Shown piece by piece: positions 1-7,921 of a stretch of 64,000 bases of DNA (the stretch's first letter is position 1; every line of letters starts with the position of its first letter). The translations under genes and the position numbers were made by a program. The notes beneath the pieces were generated by a model. It worked only from the letters and a program-made list of their open reading frames with translations. It ran no database searches and was not told where the DNA came from. Origin of the DNA: JAXGXJ01 sp963816155 (GTDB lineage: Bacteria > Actinomycetota > Thermoleophilia > RBG-16-64-13); the NCBI GenBank assembly GCA_963816155.1, contig CAWFJE010000002.1, positions 124,001-188,000 on the forward strand, read 5' to 3'.

Positions 1-340
1 AAAGGAACCTGCCGCCCACGTTGCGTCCGCGAAGCCAGAGATAGTAGGCGTCCCGGGGGAACGTGTAGGGGTTCTTTCTGTCGTTCACGAACAAGAAGGC
101 GTTTTCGGGAGCGAACCACGACCCCCTCGCCTGGTTGTGCTGTCCCTTCAGGCCCGCGATTACGCGCGACAGCGAACCGACCGCCTTCATGTGAGCCGGA
201 GTGTGAAACCACTTCTCTTTCAGATACGGTCCTGCCTCCAGCACCAAGACCTCAAGCCCTCGCTCCGCCAATTCCTTGGCCGCGAAGCCTCCGGTGGCAC
301 CGGAGCCAACGACGATCGCGTCATACTTCTTTTCAGGCAT
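1..340 (-). CDS. GMC-family FAD-dependent oxidoreductase, N-terminal part (truncated by window edge)
   Basis: The frame reads 113 codons from ATG at 340 and runs off the left edge. It begins MPEKKYDAIVVGSGATGG, a Rossmann FAD-binding GxGxxG motif, continues with an acidic strand end (VLVLEAGP), and near the edge has RGRNVGGR, the second GMC signature that contacts the flavin. These features are typical of GMC sugar or alcohol oxidoreductases. The gene lies 30 bp downstream of the epimerase gene on the same strand, so the two are probably co-transcribed. FAD-dependent GMC-like enzymes are known to oxidise the 3-hydroxyl of C-glycosides before C-C cleavage. The deglycosidase subunits a few kilobases away make that role attractive here, but it is inference because the substrate domain lies outside the window. 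Other sugar or choline-type GMC oxidations remain possible. Confidence 0.8.
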   Translation of the reverse strand, partial: MPEKKYDAIVVGSGATGGFAAKELAERGLEVLVLEAGPYLKEKWFHTPAHMKAVGSLSRVIAGLKGQHNQARGSWFAPENAFLFVNDRKNPYTFPRDAYYLWLRGRNVGGRFL

Positions 341-370
341 CAATTCCTCCGCGCTTCCCAAAGCCAGTCC

Positions 371-1330
371 CTACACCCACCATGCCGCGCCCGGCTGCTC
401 CTTGAGCACGATGCCGTTCAAGAACGACACCGCCTTTGTGAGTCCCTCCTCGGCGGAGAGTAGGCTGTCCTCGTGTTCGACTGAGAGCACGTAGTCATAG
501 CCAAAGAGGCGCAGCGTCGACACGAACTCACGCCACCACGCCTCACTGTGGCCATATCCGCATGTGCGGAAGATCCAGCCCCGATCGCGCTCCTCGGTGT
601 AAGGCTTCGTGTCCAAGACGCCCGTCTTGGGCAGGTTCGAGGCAAACATCTGAGTGTCTTTGGCGTGTACATAGTGGATGGCGTCGCCAAGCACCCGGAT
701 GGCGGCGATGGGGTCGATCCCCTGCCAGAAGAGGTGACTTGGATCCAGGTTGCATCCGATCTGTGGGCCGGCAATGTCCCGCAGCTTCAGCATCGTTTCT
801 GGGCTATGGACGACGAAACCGGGATGCATCTCAATGGCGATCTTGATGCCGTGGTCGGACGCGAATCGGGCGCTTTCGATCCAATAGGGGGCGACGACCT
901 CCTCCCACTGCCAGCGAAGTATGTCGAGGAAGTCGGGCGGCCAGGGGCACGTCACCCAATTCGGTGCCTTTGCGCCGGGTGAATCGCCGGGGCAGCCGCT
1001 GAAGTCAACCACAACGGGAACACCCAGCGCCTCGGCAAGCAGGACCGTCCTGCGGTGCACTTCCCGGTGCTGCTTGGCGATCTCCGCATTCGGATGAAGA
1101 GGGTTACCGTGGCAGCTCAAAGCGCTGATAGTGAAGCCCTCGTCATCGAGCTTCTTCTTGAAGGTCTCGAGGCCCGGCCTGGAATCGAGCATGTCCAGCT
1201 TGCAGTGAGGGTCGCCTGGGTAGTTGCCCGTGCCAAGCTCGATCGTGTCGATTCCCAGCTTCCTGAGTTTCCGTAGAACCTCATCCAAGCTCAGGCCGGC
1301 CAGTAGTGCCGTGAAAATCCCGATTCTCAT
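371..1330 (-). CDS. Sugar phosphate isomerase/epimerase (AP endonuclease 2-like TIM barrel)
   Basis: The 319-residue product starts at ATG 1330, preceded by GGGGAGA about nine bases upstream. The open frame extends further upstream, but those residues do not look like family sequence. It begins MRIGIFTALLAG and has the single-domain xylose-isomerase-like TIM barrel layout. The expected divalent-metal ligands are visible: Glu in AIEMHPGF, Asp and His in NLDPSHLFWQG, His in YVHAKDT and Glu in LSVEHEDS. Members of this superfamily isomerise or epimerise sugars, keto-sugars and inositols. The gene is followed by the GMC oxidoreductase in the same direction and diverges from xylA. A job on the oxidised (3-keto) sugar intermediate is plausible but not shown. 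The exact substrate is unknown. Confidence 0.85.
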   Translation of the reverse strand: MRIGIFTALLAGLSLDEVLRKLRKLGIDTIELGTGNYPGDPHCKLDMLDSRPGLETFKKKLDDEGFTISALSCHGNPLHPNAEIAKQHREVHRRTVLLAEALGVPVVVDFSGCPGDSPGAKAPNWVTCPWPPDFLDILRWQWEEVVAPYWIESARFASDHGIKIAIEMHPGFVVHSPETMLKLRDIAGPQIGCNLDPSHLFWQGIDPIAAIRVLGDAIHYVHAKDTQMFASNLPKTGVLDTKPYTEERDRGWIFRTCGYGHSEAWWREFVSTLRLFGYDYVLSVEHEDSLLSAEEGLTKAVSFLNGIVLKEQPGAAWWV

Positions 1331-1379
1331 CGCTCTGATCTCCCCATGGTCCCGGTTCCCCACAGTCCCACCGCATGCT

Positions 1380-1394
1380 GTGCGATATGCGCAC
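1380..1394. promoter_or_regulatory. Dyad operator candidate GTGCG-N5-CGCAC (site 1)
   Basis: The sequence is GTGCG ATATG CGCAC, lying 50 bp upstream of the minus-strand epimerase start. The same 5-bp arms with the same 5-bp spacing recur at 1567-1581 on the xylA side of the intergenic region. A shared operator for a regulator of both divergent units is inferred. The IclR-type gene at 2969 is the obvious candidate, although binding is not demonstrated. Confidence 0.45.
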
Positions 1395-1524
1395 GCCCCG
1401 TTCACAATACGCACGCTATCACCCTGCCGCTCCACATGTCAACATATCCTGGGAGGTACCGCCCATAGCTCTTTGCGGCCTTTTTCGCCGCAAATCGCGC
1501 CGATACTCATAAACGCGTCCGGCG

Positions 1525-1553
1525 TTGACATGCCTTGACCGGCGCTGTATCGT
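1525..1553 (+). promoter_or_regulatory. Sigma70-type promoter candidate for xylA
   Basis: A perfect -35 hexamer TTGACA (1525-1530) is followed after 17 bp by TATCGT (1548-1553), which matches four of six bases of the -10 consensus. The predicted start of transcription falls near 1560, immediately before the second GTGCG-N5-CGCAC dyad. This is the usual place for repressor control. Confidence 0.45.
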
Positions 1554-1566
1554 GCAGTCACATGAT

Positions 1567-1581
1567 GTGCGCTCAGCGCAC
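1567..1581. promoter_or_regulatory. Dyad operator candidate GTGCG-N5-CGCAC (site 2)
   Basis: The site reads GTGCG CTCAG CGCAC. Its arms extend to seven paired bases on each side (1566-1572 and 1576-1582). It sits just downstream of the predicted xylA promoter and repeats the architecture of the site at 1380-1394. Confidence 0.5.
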
Positions 1582-1626
1582 AGACTGGCATATTGGGAGC
1601 AGCGGTGGGGCAATAGGAGCGGTCAG

Positions 1627-2943
1627 ATGAGTATCTTTGCAAACGTTCCCCCGATCCGATACGAAGGGCCCGGCACCGCGAACGAATTCGCCTTTCGGGT
1701 CTATGACAAGGATCGCCTGGTCCTGGGCAAACGGATGGAAGAATGGCTCCGCCCCGCCGTCTGTTACTGGCATTCCTTCAGTTCGGCCGGCGCCGACATG
1801 TTCGGCAGCGGCACGCTGCTGCGCCCCTGGCAGGCTTCAGAGATCACTCCGGACATGGCGCTGCAGAAGCTCGAGGCGGCCTTCGACTTCATGTCGCGGC
1901 TTGGCCTCCCCTATTTCACGTTCCACGACGCCGATGTGATGGCGACCGGGCACAACATACAGGAGCACGAGCAGAACCTCCGCGACATCGAGGAGAACGT
2001 CGCCGAGCGGATGCGCTCGACCGGCATCGGGCTGTTATGGGGCACTGCCAACCTGTTCAACCATCCCCGTTATGCCGCCGGCGCGGCCACGAACCCCGAC
2101 CCCGAGGTATTCGCGTACGCCGCCGCTCAGGTGCGCTACTGCCTGGAAACCACACATCGCCTCGGCGGCGAAAACTACGTACTCTGGGGTGGCCGCGAAG
2201 GCTACGACACCCTGCTCACCACCGATCTCGCGCGCGAAGTCGACCGCCACGCCCGCTTCATCTCGATGGTGGTGGAGCACAAGCATCGCATCGGGTTCAA
2301 GGGCGCGATCCTGCTCGAGCCGAAGCCGTTCGAGCCCACCAAGCACCAGTACGATCGCGACGTCGCCTCCGTGTATGCGTTCCTCCAGCGCTACGACCTG
2401 GCCGGCGAAGTCAAGGTGAATATCGAGGTCAACCACGCCACACTCGCGGGCCTCGATTTCGAGCATGAGGTCGCCGCCGCGCGGGCCTACGATATCCTCG
2501 GGTCGCTCGACATCAACCGTGGCGACCCCCGCAGCGGCTGGGATACCGACCAGTTCCCCAACAACGCGCAGGACCTCGTTCCGGCGATGCTCCAACTGAT
2601 CGAGAACGGCGGGTTGGGCACGGGCGGCTTCAACTTCGATGCCAAGCTGCGGCGCCAGTCGGTGGACCCAGCCGATCTGTATCTGGCCCACATCGGCGGC
2701 ATCGATACTCTGGCGCGCGCGTTGCTGGCTGCCGCCGATATCGTGCAAGCTGGCGAACTCAGGCGCCTCCGCGACGAACGCTACCAGGACTGGAACACCG
2801 ACCTGGGCCGCGGCATCGAGTCAGGCGAGTTCAGCCTGGGCGACTTGGCTGAGCATGCCATCGCGGCGGGTCTGGACCCGCAGCCGCGCTCGGGCCGCCA
2901 GGAACTCGCCGAAAGCCTCGTGACACGCCACTGTAGGTATTGA
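1627..2943 (+). CDS. xylA: Xylose isomerase
   Basis: Interconverts D-xylose and D-xylulose (and often D-glucose and D-fructose) in the cytoplasm using two divalent metals. The 438-residue length matches class II xylose isomerases. The start is ATG 1627, with AGGAG at 1615-1619; the frame is open further upstream without homology. Visible signatures are FTFHDADVM with the catalytic His near residue 100, WGGREGY, LEPKPFEPTKHQYD carrying metal-binding Glu and Lys, and SLDINRGDPRSGWDTDQFP with metal-binding Asp residues. It is followed closely by the IclR regulator and is part of a sugar-release island that includes a GH43 xylosidase, so free xylose is a likely substrate. No xylulokinase is seen in the window. 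Confidence 0.96.
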   Translation: MSIFANVPPIRYEGPGTANEFAFRVYDKDRLVLGKRMEEWLRPAVCYWHSFSSAGADMFGSGTLLRPWQASEITPDMALQKLEAAFDFMSRLGLPYFTFHDADVMATGHNIQEHEQNLRDIEENVAERMRSTGIGLLWGTANLFNHPRYAAGAATNPDPEVFAYAAAQVRYCLETTHRLGGENYVLWGGREGYDTLLTTDLAREVDRHARFISMVVEHKHRIGFKGAILLEPKPFEPTKHQYDRDVASVYAFLQRYDLAGEVKVNIEVNHATLAGLDFEHEVAAARAYDILGSLDINRGDPRSGWDTDQFPNNAQDLVPAMLQLIENGGLGTGGFNFDAKLRRQSVDPADLYLAHIGGIDTLARALLAAADIVQAGELRRLRDERYQDWNTDLGRGIESGEFSLGDLAEHAIAAGLDPQPRSGRQELAESLVTRHCRY

Positions 2944-2968
2944 CCGGTACTTCTCTCTGCGAGGATCC

Positions 2969-3793
2969 ATGGAAGGGACACGATTGAGCACGACCGCCCA
3001 GAACGACTTGGAGTCGACCGACCCCAACGTGAGCAGCGGTACGTTCGTCCGCTCAGTCGCGCGCGCTCTCAAAGTCATCGGCAGTTTCGGTGCGGAGACT
3101 CCGTCGCAGACGGTGGCTCAGGTCGCGGCGAGAACCAACCTTGACAGGGCCACTGCGCGTCGCGTTCTGCTCACGCTGGAGGAGCTTGGCTACCTGCGTC
3201 ATGACGGCAGGCTGTTCTCACTGACGCCCCTGGTGCTCGAGCTTGGGTTCGCCTACTTGTCGAGTCTGCCGTTTTGGAGCGTGGCCAACGATGTGCTCAA
3301 GGAGCTGGCCGATTCCCTCCAGAGCTTCTGCCTGATTGCCACTACCGATCGCAGCTACGACCATGTGGTGGTGGTCTCGTCCATACGCCCCCCCGGCGCG
3401 CGGATGCTCTTTGACCCCCCCGACGTCGGCCGCCGGGCGCCAAGTCACACGGTCGCTCCGGGCATCGTGCTGCTCGGCGCACTCGCAGGACAGGACCTCA
3501 ACCGTGCCTTGCTGGCCTGCACCGCCCACGACAAGGAGGTTTCTATCCCGTCACTTCGGGAGCGCGTGATCCAGGATCGACGGCAGGGGTGGTCGCTTCG
3601 CTCGGTGCCCGAACAGGACTTCTCCGAGATCGCGGTGCCCCTCCTGGATGCTCAGGGACGCGTCATCGCCGGCATGTCGGTGCTCAGTCCGCTCTCCACA
3701 ATCTCGACTCAGAACTCGATCGAGCAGTATCTGCCGCGCATCCGGCAGGCTGCGGAGGACATCAACCGGCTGGTCGGATACAAAGCACCTTGA
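2969..3793 (+). CDS. IclR-family transcriptional regulator (PcaR/PobR-like)
   Basis: A 274-residue protein with an N-terminal winged helix (about residues 28-85, beginning FVRSVARALKVIGSF and containing TARRVLLTLEELGYL) and the C-terminal IclR effector domain (EIAVPLLDAQGRVIAGMSV). The phrase FVRSVARALKVI is the signature of the PcaR/PobR branch, whose members respond to aromatic acids such as protocatechuate. This fits an island that may process polyphenols. ATG 2969 has GAGGA very close upstream; TTG 2984, with AAGGGA six bases before it, is an alternative start. It lies 25 bp after xylA and 54 bp before the deglycosidase genes and is the best local candidate for the factor binding the GTGCG-N5-CGCAC dyads, which is inference. 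Confidence 0.88.
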   Translation: MEGTRLSTTAQNDLESTDPNVSSGTFVRSVARALKVIGSFGAETPSQTVAQVAARTNLDRATARRVLLTLEELGYLRHDGRLFSLTPLVLELGFAYLSSLPFWSVANDVLKELADSLQSFCLIATTDRSYDHVVVVSSIRPPGARMLFDPPDVGRRAPSHTVAPGIVLLGALAGQDLNRALLACTAHDKEVSIPSLRERVIQDRRQGWSLRSVPEQDFSEIAVPLLDAQGRVIAGMSVLSPLSTISTQNSIEQYLPRIRQAAEDINRLVGYKAP

Positions 3794-3847
3794 TTGTGAT
3801 CGGCTTTCTGCGACATCGACCACACGAGACTCGCGTAGGAGGGTGAC

Positions 3848-4249
3848 ATGCTGGAAAAGGACACGATTCAGTCACACGGTTTCGGGAACGTATCGGAGGA
3901 TGGCATAGCCACCGGGTTCCGGCTCAGGATCCGCATCCCCTACTACCGTGGCGTCTGGGCATCGCTTGTCGAGGGCGCCGATCTCACGGTGGATGGAGAG
4001 GAGTTCTCTCGCGATACCATCCTCTGGACCCTGGGAGACAAGACCTTCACTCTGCCCGAGTTGGAGGCCGCTTCCGACGTGCGCTGGCCGTTCGACGAGC
4101 CCGCCGTCCTCACCATACCCAAGATGGGGGGGTTGGCGGTCGGTCTGCACGACATCCGCCTACAACTGGCCTTCCGAGCCTCCTACATGCCGCCCGACAT
4201 GGGACCTTGGATCACTCGCGCCGAGAGGAAGCTGGCGTTGACTCACTGA
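3848..4249 (+). CDS. C-glycoside deglycosidase beta subunit (DUF6379)
   Basis: A 133-residue protein with the small beta-sandwich fold of the DUF6379/C-glycoside deglycosidase beta family. Landmarks are GFRLRIRIPYYRGVWASLVEG, ADLTVDGEEF, and a tail ending in LAFRASYMPP. In characterised systems (DgpB, CarB) this subunit pairs with a metal-dependent TIM-barrel alpha subunit and shapes the site that cleaves the C-C bond of 3-keto C-glycosides. Its gene starts at ATG 3848 after an AGGAGGG ribosome site and lies 30 bp before the matching alpha gene, so the pair is almost certainly co-translated. The same fold recurs fused to an alpha domain at 7922-9403. Substrate is unknown. Confidence 0.85.
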   Translation: MLEKDTIQSHGFGNVSEDGIATGFRLRIRIPYYRGVWASLVEGADLTVDGEEFSRDTILWTLGDKTFTLPELEAASDVRWPFDEPAVLTIPKMGGLAVGLHDIRLQLAFRASYMPPDMGPWITRAERKLALTH

Positions 4250-4279
4250 CGAACCCCATCACAGCGAGGGAGACAACCA

Positions 4280-5155
4280 ATGACGGCACCATTCAAACTC
4301 GGCGTGACCCTATACAGCTACACCGGTGACTTCGGGGTCACGATGACTCTCGAAGACTGTATCGCGGACGCAGCCGATGCCGGGGCGCAGGGCATAGAGA
4401 TCCTGGGGGAGACGCACGTCCCCGGCTACCCGGATCCCACCGACGCCTGGATCGAGCACTGGCACGGACTGATGGCGAAGTACGGGGTGGAACCGACCTG
4501 CTACGACTGCTGGGTGGATTCGAGGCTGCGGAAAGGTCGCACCTTGACCGTGCAGGAGTCCCTCGACTTCCTGCTGAGAGACATGAAGCTCGCCAACCGG
4601 TTGGGCTTCAAGACCATGAGGCCCAAACTGGGCGTGGTGACAGACGATCTGGTTCCCGATCCGGTCTGGCGGGAGATGGTGGAGCGGGCTCTCCCCTATG
4701 CGGAAGAGTTCGACGTGCGCATCGCGCCCGAGATCCATTCGCCGACGCCTTTGAAATCCAAGACCGTGGACGACTATCTCGACCTTATCGCCAAAACGGG
4801 CACCCGGCACTTCGGCCTACTCATCGACACCGGCATCTTCAAGACACGCGAAGGACGCAAGCTGGAGCCCGGAGAGTGGGCGGATCCCATCCTGGCCATC
4901 GATCCACGCGACCTCATCCCCTACCTGCCGCACGTGTTTCACATGCATGCGAAGTTCTGGGGAATCTCGGACGATCTGGAGGAAGGAAGCATCCCCTACG
5001 ACAAGGTCGTGAGCGCCCTGATCGAAGGCGGGTACGACGGATACCTGAGCAGCGAGTACGAGGGGCCGCGCGACTTCTACGCGGGAAGTGATCAGATCCG
5101 CCGACAGTTCGCCATGATCAACCGGCTGATAGCGGGGGCCCACAGCCAACGATGA
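4280..5155 (+). CDS. C-glycoside deglycosidase alpha subunit (metal-dependent TIM barrel)
   Basis: A 291-residue xylose-isomerase-like TIM barrel of the DgpC/CarC type. Putative metal ligands occur in the expected order: Glu151 (IAPEIHSP), Asp183 (LLIDTGIF), His221/His223 (FHMHAKFWG) and Glu259 (LSSEYEG). The HMHAKFW and SSEYEG boxes are shared almost exactly with the fused protein at 7922-9403. The family carries out base-catalysed cleavage of the C-C bond in 3-keto C-glycosides, releasing the aglycone. The start is ATG 4280 with GAGGGAGA nine bases upstream. Its direct position after the beta gene is the strongest argument for this role over a generic sugar epimerase. Confidence 0.82.
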   Translation: MTAPFKLGVTLYSYTGDFGVTMTLEDCIADAADAGAQGIEILGETHVPGYPDPTDAWIEHWHGLMAKYGVEPTCYDCWVDSRLRKGRTLTVQESLDFLLRDMKLANRLGFKTMRPKLGVVTDDLVPDPVWREMVERALPYAEEFDVRIAPEIHSPTPLKSKTVDDYLDLIAKTGTRHFGLLIDTGIFKTREGRKLEPGEWADPILAIDPRDLIPYLPHVFHMHAKFWGISDDLEEGSIPYDKVVSALIEGGYDGYLSSEYEGPRDFYAGSDQIRRQFAMINRLIAGAHSQR

Positions 5156-5201
5156 GATCCCGGCAGCCCTCCTTCTTATCCCTCTATTGAAGGATAACCA
5201 C

Positions 5202-6743
5202 ATGGCGATGGAAACCCAAAACGCGGAGTCCGCGATCACATACGCCAATCCCGTGCTTCCCGGCTTCCATCCTGATCCCAGTGTTTGCCGTGTCGGCGCC
5301 GATTATTACCTGGTCAACAGTTCCATGGAGTACTTCCCCGGTGTGCCCATCTACCATAGCCGCGATTTGGTCCACTGGCGGCAGATTGGGCATTGCCTGA
5401 CCCGCTCCAGCCAGGCTGTCTTGGAACGATGTGTAAGTTCACAGGGGATCTTTGCACCCACCCTGCGCTATCACGCTGGTCTGTTCTACATGATAACCAC
5501 CAATGTTTCGGCGCGGGAAACCTTCTTTGTGACGGCACGCGACCCGGCGGGCGCATGGTCGGAGCCGGTATGGTTGGGAGATGTCGGCATTGACCCTTCC
5601 CTGCTTTTTGATGAGGATGGTCAGGTCTACTTCACTTGCCCGAGTCATGCCGGCGTTATGCAGAGCACGCTTGACCTGGAGACCGGCAAATTGCGTGCTC
5701 CGCTGCAGCTGATTTGGCCTGGCACCGGCGGTGCTTTCCCCGAAGGGCCGCATCTATACAACATCAATGGTTTGTACTACCTGATGATTGCCGAAGGCGG
5801 CACCGAATACGGCCACATGGAAACCATTGCGCGCAGCACCAGCCCTTGGGGACCGTTTGAAGGCTGCCCGCGTAATCCAGTGCTGACGCATCGTAGTAAC
5901 GGTGTACTTCCGATTCAATCTGTGGGCCATGCGGATTTGGTGCAGGCTCACGATGGGCGCTGGTGGGCGGTATGCCTGGGTGTGCGCCCAAACGGGTATC
6001 CGCCGTGCCATCATCTCGGGCGCGAGACCTTTCTTGCGCCGGTCACGTGGGACGACGCAGGCTGGCCGGTGGTTGGGCAAGACGGGCGACTCGGTTTGGA
6101 AATGGAAGTCGCAGGTTGGCCGGAGCAACAGTGGGAACAGGAACCGGTGCGCGATGACTTCGACACGCCCGATTTGCACCTGGGCTGGAATTTCTTGCGC
6201 AACCCTCATGCGCAGGACTGGTCACTCACCGAACGGCCGGGGTGGCTGCGCTTGACCGGCTCCGCGATAACGCTGGATGATGAGGACGCGCCCGCCTGGG
6301 TGGGGCGGCGTCAACGGCATTTTGACTGCGAGGCCTGGACGGCACTGGACTTTGCGCCGCAGAACGAAGGCGAAGAAGCCGGCCTGACGATGCGCATGAA
6401 CGAAACACACCACTATGAGATCGCGGTCACCCGGCAGGCCGACAGATCGTGCATTATCGTACGCCGCAGCATTGGTAGTCTGCGGATGGTGACGGACCAG
6501 GTACCGTTTAGCGGCTCCCAAGTGCAGCTCGGTATTCGTGCAGACAAAGACAAATACACCTTTGGCTACAGAGAAACAGGGGCGAGCGAACCGCATTGGT
6601 TGGCCTCTGGCGAGACGCGCTATCTCTCGACCGAAGTAGCGGGCGGCTTCACCGGAGTCTATCTGGCCATGTACGCGACCGGCAAGGGGCGGCCGTCCGC
6701 CGCGCCGGCGTATTTTGACTGGTTTGACTACAGGGCCTTGTAG
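5202..6743 (+). CDS. Glycoside hydrolase family 43 beta-xylosidase/arabinofuranosidase
   Basis: A 513-residue GH43 enzyme starting at ATG 5202 (AAGGA at 5190-5194); an in-frame TTG at 5187 is less likely. The five-bladed propeller occupies roughly residues 15-310 and shows the catalytic triad: Asp in PGFHPDPSV (general base), Asp in GIDPSLLF (pKa modulator) and Glu in FPEGPHLY (general acid). A C-terminal beta-sandwich of about 190 residues follows, as in intracellular xylosidases. There is no signal peptide, so it probably trims imported xylo- or arabino-oligosides in the cytoplasm and feeds xylose isomerase. By eye the gene has more A/T-ending codons than its neighbours, which may indicate later acquisition. 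Confidence 0.92.
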   Translation: MAMETQNAESAITYANPVLPGFHPDPSVCRVGADYYLVNSSMEYFPGVPIYHSRDLVHWRQIGHCLTRSSQAVLERCVSSQGIFAPTLRYHAGLFYMITTNVSARETFFVTARDPAGAWSEPVWLGDVGIDPSLLFDEDGQVYFTCPSHAGVMQSTLDLETGKLRAPLQLIWPGTGGAFPEGPHLYNINGLYYLMIAEGGTEYGHMETIARSTSPWGPFEGCPRNPVLTHRSNGVLPIQSVGHADLVQAHDGRWWAVCLGVRPNGYPPCHHLGRETFLAPVTWDDAGWPVVGQDGRLGLEMEVAGWPEQQWEQEPVRDDFDTPDLHLGWNFLRNPHAQDWSLTERPGWLRLTGSAITLDDEDAPAWVGRRQRHFDCEAWTALDFAPQNEGEEAGLTMRMNETHHYEIAVTRQADRSCIIVRRSIGSLRMVTDQVPFSGSQVQLGIRADKDKYTFGYRETGASEPHWLASGETRYLSTEVAGGFTGVYLAMYATGKGRPSAAPAYFDWFDYRAL

Positions 6744-6783
6744 AAGGCGGCGATGGGCTGCACATGTCTGCGCACCTCCTATC

Positions 6784-7782
6784 TCACTCAGGCGAGATCG
6801 CCAGACCGAAGGCGGCGGCACCCAGCAGACCGGCGTCGGGGTTCAGGATCACATGCACCGGCACGTCGGTGAGTACCTGCCGGAACCGTCCTTTGCTGCG
6901 CAGCGCCTCGAGAAAGGCCGGCTTCTCCAATTCGGAGAGGATGCGGGGAGAAATGCCTCCGGCCAGGTATATCCCACCGGTGGCAAGCAGCTTGAGCGCT
7001 AGATTGCCGGCCTCAGCGCCCAGGATGGTGACGAACAGGTCGAGGGTCGCCCTGGCGAGTTCGCAGGGCCGGCCGGCGTCGCTCGCCGCCGCGAGGACAG
7101 CGGGGGTGGGATCTTCCGACGCGCTTAGCTCTTCGGCCAGCCAGGCCGGCTCGGGAAGGCCGGTGGTCTTCAGATACGCGTACAGGTTGGGGATGCCCAG
7201 ACCTCCAGAGCAGACCCGCTCGAAGCTCACATGGTCGAACCCCTGGGCGTTCATGTACGCGAGAAGGCCGACCTGCAGCGGGCCCACCGGTGCGAAAGCC
7301 GCGTGGCTGCCTTCGCAGCCGTGTGCGTGATAGGCGCCACCGTCATACGTCAAGTACCCCTCCCCGAGACCGGTCCCGGGCGCGAGCACCGCGATGCTGC
7401 CGCCGGGCACCCGCGTGCCCGCACTCAGGGTATGGAGGTCCTCTTCTTCGAGCACAGGGATCGCGCAACCGATCGCTCGCATGTCGTTCAGCAGGGCCAC
7501 TTCAGACCAACGGAAGAACGACTGCAGAGCGGCCCCGTCCACCACCCAGGAAAGGTTCGTGATACGCGCGCGTCGCTCTATCACCGGGCCGGCCACCCCA
7601 AAACACGCGCGGCCTGTATCGATGGGGAACTCCTCGAAGAACTCGCCGATCATGTCCTCGAGCGTCTCGTGCTGCGCGCTTGGATAGGTCTTGCGAGCCA
7701 ACGCGTCACGCGGGCCCCTCTCGCTGGAGAAGACCGCCAGGATCGTCTTCGTTCCGCCGATGTCACCAATGAGCACGTTCAT
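6784..7782 (-). CDS. glk: Glucokinase
   Basis: Phosphorylates glucose to glucose 6-phosphate with ATP. The 332-residue product begins MNVLIGDIGGTKT, the phosphate-1 ATP-binding motif, and contains CFGVAGPV, NLSWVVDG, LNDMRAIG with the catalytic Asp, APGTGLGEG, and GCEGSHAAF. These define the Glk (PF02685) family rather than the ROK family, which would carry a zinc-binding Cys cluster. The open frame extends 77 codons upstream, but the family N-terminus fixes the start at ATG 7782, with GGGAAG upstream. It diverges from the fused deglycosidase gene, 139 bp away, and would capture glucose set free by C-glycoside cleavage. Confidence 0.94.
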   Translation of the reverse strand: MNVLIGDIGGTKTILAVFSSERGPRDALARKTYPSAQHETLEDMIGEFFEEFPIDTGRACFGVAGPVIERRARITNLSWVVDGAALQSFFRWSEVALLNDMRAIGCAIPVLEEEDLHTLSAGTRVPGGSIAVLAPGTGLGEGYLTYDGGAYHAHGCEGSHAAFAPVGPLQVGLLAYMNAQGFDHVSFERVCSGGLGIPNLYAYLKTTGLPEPAWLAEELSASEDPTPAVLAAASDAGRPCELARATLDLFVTILGAEAGNLALKLLATGGIYLAGGISPRILSELEKPAFLEALRSKGRFRQVLTDVPVHVILNPDAGLLGAAAFGLAISPE

Positions 7783-7921
7783 CGTTATGCTTCCCAGGAG
7801 TGGATTGAGTCGACCATATCGATACCCTATCAGAACATGCCGGTCAACCTGTGACCTGAGAGAATACTCCTGCAGAGACGCGGGTTGTCGAACGGCAAGA
7901 GGGTGGCAAAGGAGACAGATC

